Source of the DNA: Clostridia bacterium
GTDB lineage: Bacteria > Bacillota > Clostridia > Oscillospirales > Butyricicoccaceae
Assembly (NCBI GenBank): GCA_017560175.1
Contig: JAFYOK010000101.1
Span: 1-7,447, forward strand
Direction: 5' to 3'
Length of the DNA: 7,447 nucleotides
The notes below the pieces were generated by a model. It made no database searches. It worked only from the letters and a program-made list of their open reading frames with translations, and was not told the DNA's origin. Below, in pieces: positions 4,794-7,447 of this stretch (within the stretch, counting starts at the first letter, position 1; each line of letters begins with the position of its first letter). The translations under genes were made by a program, and so were the position numbers.

Positions 4794-5210
4794 TTGGAAC
4801 TGTTCAGAGAAAATATGACCGTACCTCAGGTACTGGCTTACCCCACATTGACCCTCGCCCATGTAGGCGACTGTGTATATGAGCTGCTGGCGCGCAGCCG
4901 CGTTGTTCATAAGGGCGTTTATAAAGCCCATGAGACCCATCGCCGCACGGTAGCGCTGGTCAGCGCCGAGGCACAGCATCAGGCGGCAAAGGCCATTCTT
5001 CCCATGCTGGAGGAAGATGAGCTTTCGGTCTTTGGCCGCGGCCGTAATGCCAAGCCCAAGACCATCCCCAAACATGCAGGCCTGGAGGCCTATGCCTATG
5101 CCACCGGCTTGGAGTGCCTCTTCGGCTACCTCTACCTGCTGGGCCGCAATGAGCGCATCGATCAGCTGTGGCAGGCCGTTGTCGCCGAGATCGACCCCCT
5201 ACAGGCTTAG
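4794..5210 (+). CDS. mrnC: Mini-ribonuclease III
   Basis: Mini-III is a dimeric RNase III-type nuclease lacking the dsRNA-binding domain; in Bacillus it trims 23S rRNA precursors. The 138-residue product is one RNase III domain. LAHVGDCVYE (21-30) carries the conserved D26 and E30. The family block GRGRNAKPKTIPKH spans 81-94, and YATGLECLFGYLYLL (102-116) carries the second acidic cluster (E107). The start is TTG at 4794, because AGGTGATC (4783-4790) matches the 16S 3' end and sits at normal distance. An in-frame GTG at 4785 would lie inside that site and add only three residues. It heads a tight operon with a metallophosphoesterase (1-nt gap) and an rRNA pseudouridine synthase. It is divergent from trxA. 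Confidence 0.94.
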   Translation: MELFRENMTVPQVLAYPTLTLAHVGDCVYELLARSRVVHKGVYKAHETHRRTVALVSAEAQHQAAKAILPMLEEDELSVFGRGRNAKPKTIPKHAGLEAYAYATGLECLFGYLYLLGRNERIDQLWQAVVAEIDPLQA

Positions 5211-5211
5211 T

Positions 5212-6039
5212 ATGGATCGAACAAGAAAGAAAAAGAAGCCGCCCTTTCTGCTGCGTCTGCTGAAAAAGGTCTTTCAGTTAGTGCTGGTGGTTTTGGGTCT
5301 TGCCGTTTATATGACGCGCATCGAACCCAGCTGGGTGCAGGTGACTGAACTGGACATTGCAGGTCAGGTTGAAGGCAGTTTGACAGCGGTGGCCTTTGGT
5401 GATACCCATATCGGCATGGGGAAGGATGTAGAGGAACTGGAAGAACTGGTGGCACAGATCAATGATCTGCAGCCCGATGCCGTCTTCTTTCTGGGCGATC
5501 TCTTTGATAATTACGGAGCCTATACCGGTGATGTGGAAGGGTGTCTGTCCATCCTGGCAGATATTCAGGCCGAATATAAATATGCTGTTCGCGGCAATCA
5601 TGATGTGGGCGGCGGTGCAGAGTTTCTCTTTCCCGATTGGATGGAGAGCGCCGGATTTGTTCTGCTGGAAAATGCGTGTGCAGAGTTGCCCGGCGGCATT
5701 CGTCTGATCGGTGCGGCCAATGCCACATATTATACGCCCAATGTGGAAGAGATGACAGGGGAGGGGTTTGACCTGCTCCTGTCGCACGAGCCCGATGTGG
5801 CCGATTCCATTTCCAATGTGGAGCTTCAGCTGTCGGGACATTCCCACGGCGGCCAGGTTTATCTGCCTTTTCTGGTCGACCGTATTCTGCCCAGAGGGGC
5901 ACAGACCTATTTCCGGGGTTATTATGAAAAGGACGACGGCGGCACGATCTATGTCAACCGCGGTGTCGGCATGTCGATGCTTCCTGTTCGATTTTTCTCG
6001 CGTCCCGAAATTACATTTTTGACCATCCATGGAGAATAA
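5212..6039 (+). CDS. Membrane-anchored calcineurin-like metallophosphoesterase (YkuE/YaeI-like)
   Basis: This 275-residue protein carries all metallophosphoesterase motifs: GDTH (63-66), GDLFDN (95-100), GNHD (128-131), SHEPD (191-195) and GHSHGG (209-214). It should bind two metal ions and hydrolyse a phosphoester. The substrate cannot be told from sequence; relatives act on varied targets, including lipid-linked ones. The N-terminus is very basic (RTRKKKKP, 3-10), followed by a hydrophobic helix (about 20-35). This looks like a signal anchor with the catalytic domain outside the membrane (inference). ATG 5212 begins 1 nt after the mrnC stop and has no clear Shine-Dalgarno, so translation is probably coupled to mrnC. 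The same frame is open further upstream, but that part overlaps mrnC and lacks family similarity. Confidence 0.9.
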   Translation: MDRTRKKKKPPFLLRLLKKVFQLVLVVLGLAVYMTRIEPSWVQVTELDIAGQVEGSLTAVAFGDTHIGMGKDVEELEELVAQINDLQPDAVFFLGDLFDNYGAYTGDVEGCLSILADIQAEYKYAVRGNHDVGGGAEFLFPDWMESAGFVLLENACAELPGGIRLIGAANATYYTPNVEEMTGEGFDLLLSHEPDVADSISNVELQLSGHSHGGQVYLPFLVDRILPRGAQTYFRGYYEKDDGGTIYVNRGVGMSMLPVRFFSRPEITFLTIHGE

Positions 6040-6043
6040 ACCT

Positions 6044-6763
6044 ATGATCAGATTGGATAAACTGACCGCACAGGCGGCCGATATGACCCGTACACAGGCG
6101 ACCGCTGCCATTAAAAGAGGCCGCATCACCGTGGATGGTGAGGTCTGCCGCGTGCCTGATAAAAAGGTGCCCGAGACGGCGCAGCTGCTGCTGGACGGCC
6201 AGCCGGTCACCTATGAAAAATATGTCTATCTGATGATGGACAAGCCTGCAGGTTATCTGTCGGCCACCGAGGATACCCGCGATCCTTCGGTCACTGAATT
6301 GCTGCCCGAAGCCCTGCAGAAGCGCAGCCTGGGCATTGTCGGCCGTCTGGATAAGGATACCACCGGCCTTTTGCTCATTACCGATAACGGTGACCTCAAC
6401 CATCGTCTGACATCGCCCAAGTACCACATGGACAAGGTTTATCTGGCTACGCTGGATGTTCCGGCCGATCATCATGATGTGCGCGACTTCGAAAGCGGCA
6501 TGGATCTGGGTGACTTTACAGCCATGCCCGGCAAGCTGGAAATCGATCCCGAGGATGGAAGAAATTGCCGTGTTACCATCCGTGAGGGCAAGTTCCATCA
6601 AGTCAAGCGTATGTTCCGCTGCTGCGGTAAAACCGTCGTTGCGCTGCGCCGCATTTCCATCGGCGGAGTTTCGCTGGACGATACACTTGGCGCGGGCGGA
6701 TGGCGCCGTCTGACCGAAGAAGAGAAGAAGTTTTTATTGGAAAACTGCGGATTGAAAGAGTAG
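6044..6763 (+). CDS. rsuA: RsuA-family 16S rRNA pseudouridine synthase
   Basis: This 239-residue enzyme has an N-terminal S4 RNA-binding domain (about 1-48, starting MIRLDKLTAQ) and a pseudouridine synthase domain. The catalytic motif GRLDKDTTGLLL spans 100-111, with Asp103 as nucleophile. Further family motifs include MMDKPAGYLSAT (64-75), SPKYHMDKVY and EGKFHQVKRMF. RsuA converts U516 of 16S rRNA to pseudouridine; the close family members RluB, RluE and RluF act on 23S rRNA, so the exact site is uncertain. The start chosen is ATG 6044, 9 nt after GGAG (6031-6034) and matching the usual family N-terminus. An in-frame ATG at 6029 would overlap the preceding gene and has no ribosome binding site. 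It is the third gene of the mrnC operon, 4 nt after the phosphoesterase stop. No clear hairpin terminator follows. Confidence 0.92.
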   Translation: MIRLDKLTAQAADMTRTQATAAIKRGRITVDGEVCRVPDKKVPETAQLLLDGQPVTYEKYVYLMMDKPAGYLSATEDTRDPSVTELLPEALQKRSLGIVGRLDKDTTGLLLITDNGDLNHRLTSPKYHMDKVYLATLDVPADHHDVRDFESGMDLGDFTAMPGKLEIDPEDGRNCRVTIREGKFHQVKRMFRCCGKTVVALRRISIGGVSLDDTLGAGGWRRLTEEEKKFLLENCGLKE

Positions 6764-6796
6764 CACAAAAAAACCAAAAAAATTCTAAGAAAATTG

Positions 6797-6825
6797 TTGA
6801 AAAAAACAAAAGCATACGGTAAAAT
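6797..6825 (+). promoter_or_regulatory. Sigma-A promoter of the CdaR/PucR-type regulator gene
   Basis: TTGAAA (6797-6802) and TAAAAT (6820-6825) are separated by 17 bp, and each matches consensus at 5 of 6 positions. Runs of A upstream (6767-6773, 6776-6782, 6790-6793) could act as an UP element. The predicted start is near 6832, leaving a leader of about 46 nt. Confidence 0.72.
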
Positions 6826-6877
6826 GAATATGTTAGAGCCTCATTATTTATCTAAATGTTACAAAGGGTGATTGAAT

Positions 6878-7447
6878 ATGGCAGCAAGACTGTTCCAGAG
6901 CATTCTGCTCGAGATCAAAGATAAGGTTCCTTTCGTTGTCGGCGTCGTCGATCAGACAGGCAGCGTCATTGCCTGCACCGATATCAAGCTGATCGGTGAG
7001 AACGTAGAGGGCGCCCCTGCATTTTTTGCCACAGGCAAGGAATGCGGTGAAAACAGCGGCTATATGTTCCAGCAGCTCAAGGGCTATGAGAATGGCGTTG
7101 AGTATGCAACATTCTGCGCAAATCAGGGCGAACTGGCCGAGACCGTATGTGCATTGGCATCCATCGCCATTTCCAACAGCAAGTCGCTCTATGAAGAAAA
7201 GCACGATCGTGCTGCCTTCATCAAGCGCATCATCCTCTCCAATATCCTCACAGGCGACATCTATATCAAGTCCCGTGAAATGCATTTCCAGAACGACGCC
7301 AAGCGCGCCGTCTATCTGATCCGTCTGAACGATCGCCAGGATGCACAGGTCGTCGAGGCCCTGGTTCGTCTGTTCCCCGACCGTCAGAAGGATTTCGCTA
7401 TCACCATCAACGAGAACGAAGTCGTCCTGGTCAAGGAACTCAAGACC
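6878..7447 (+). CDS. CdaR/PucR-type transcriptional regulator, 5' part
   Basis: An open frame runs from ATG 6878 to the window edge, 190 codons without a stop. The start has AAAGGGTGATTG (6863-6874) as ribosome binding site. The N-terminal part (about 1-110) resembles the sugar-diacid recognition domain of CdaR: VPFVVGVVDQTGSVIACTD (17-35), a G-E-x-x-E-G-A stretch, then an alpha-helical ETVCALASIAISN. Next comes the characteristic linker FIKRIILSNILTGDIYIKSR and the start of a GGDEF-related middle domain (AVYLIRL and after). A C-terminal PucR-type helix-turn-helix should lie beyond the window and is not seen. Such proteins activate genes for use of sugar diacids or other small metabolites, but the ligand here is unknown. 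It has its own promoter, and its targets probably lie to the right (inference). Confidence 0.75.
   Translation, partial: MAARLFQSILLEIKDKVPFVVGVVDQTGSVIACTDIKLIGENVEGAPAFFATGKECGENSGYMFQQLKGYENGVEYATFCANQGELAETVCALASIAISNSKSLYEEKHDRAAFIKRIILSNILTGDIYIKSREMHFQNDAKRAVYLIRLNDRQDAQVVEALVRLFPDRQKDFAITINENEVVLVKELKT

Noticed and set aside
6029..6031. ATG 6029 as the rsuA start
   Set aside because: Overlaps the upstream gene without a ribosome binding site, while ATG 6044 has GGAG 9 nt upstream and gives the usual family N-terminus.
5278..6210. A 310-codon minus-strand open frame opposite the phosphoesterase gene
   Set aside because: The plus strand encodes the complete metallophosphoesterase motif set. 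The antisense frame runs on across the gene boundary into rsuA, and its product resembles no family.
1..7447. CRISPR arrays, insertion sequences, tRNA genes or phage remnants
   Set aside because: No regularly spaced repeats, no transposase or integrase motifs with terminal repeats, and no tRNA cloverleaf seen. All gene content is ordinary chromosomal.

Overview
The window looks like chromosomal core sequence from a spore-forming, Gram-positive Bacillota bacterium. The evidence is the sporulation genes gpr and spoIIP, AGGAGG-type ribosome binding sites with several TTG starts, sigma-A style promoters, and the rpsT / gpr / spoIIP gene order known from Bacillus and clostridia. Base composition is moderately GC-rich, which suggests a class Clostridia gut-type lineage such as Oscillospiraceae/Ruminococcaceae. 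That placement is inference only. No mobile element, CRISPR array, tRNA or rRNA is visible.

Left block (about 1-3741, minus strand): gpr (germination protease), spoIIP (engulfment peptidoglycan hydrolase) and mgtE (Mg2+ channel/transporter) run in that order and end at a strong terminator (81-110). A hairpin at 10-38 probably ends a gene lying left of the window. A sigma-E-like promoter overlaps the gpr stop and precedes spoIIP, and a weaker sigma-G/F-like site precedes gpr. mgtE has its own near-consensus sigma-A promoter (1701-1729) and a roughly 220-nt leader. The leader encodes an unlisted 34-residue upstream ORF with an excellent ribosome binding site. It also contains complementary segments that could alternately expose or hide the mgtE ribosome binding site. 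I do not recognise an M-box riboswitch there, so this leader is the best candidate for something undescribed.

Centre (about 3778-4740): rpsT (ribosomal protein S20) diverges from gpr and ends at a textbook terminator, convergent with trxA (thioredoxin). trxA and mrnC then diverge from a 223-bp region holding two facing extended -10 promoters.

Right block (4794-7447, plus strand): mrnC (Mini-ribonuclease III), a membrane-anchored metallophosphoesterase and an RsuA-family pseudouridine synthase are packed with 1-nt and 4-nt gaps and look like one operon, two of whose members act on rRNA. After a 114-bp A-rich gap with a good promoter comes the 5' part of a CdaR/PucR-type regulator, cut by the window end.

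No gene-free stretch exceeds 300 bases. The longest, 1472-1743, is the mgtE leader and promoter.
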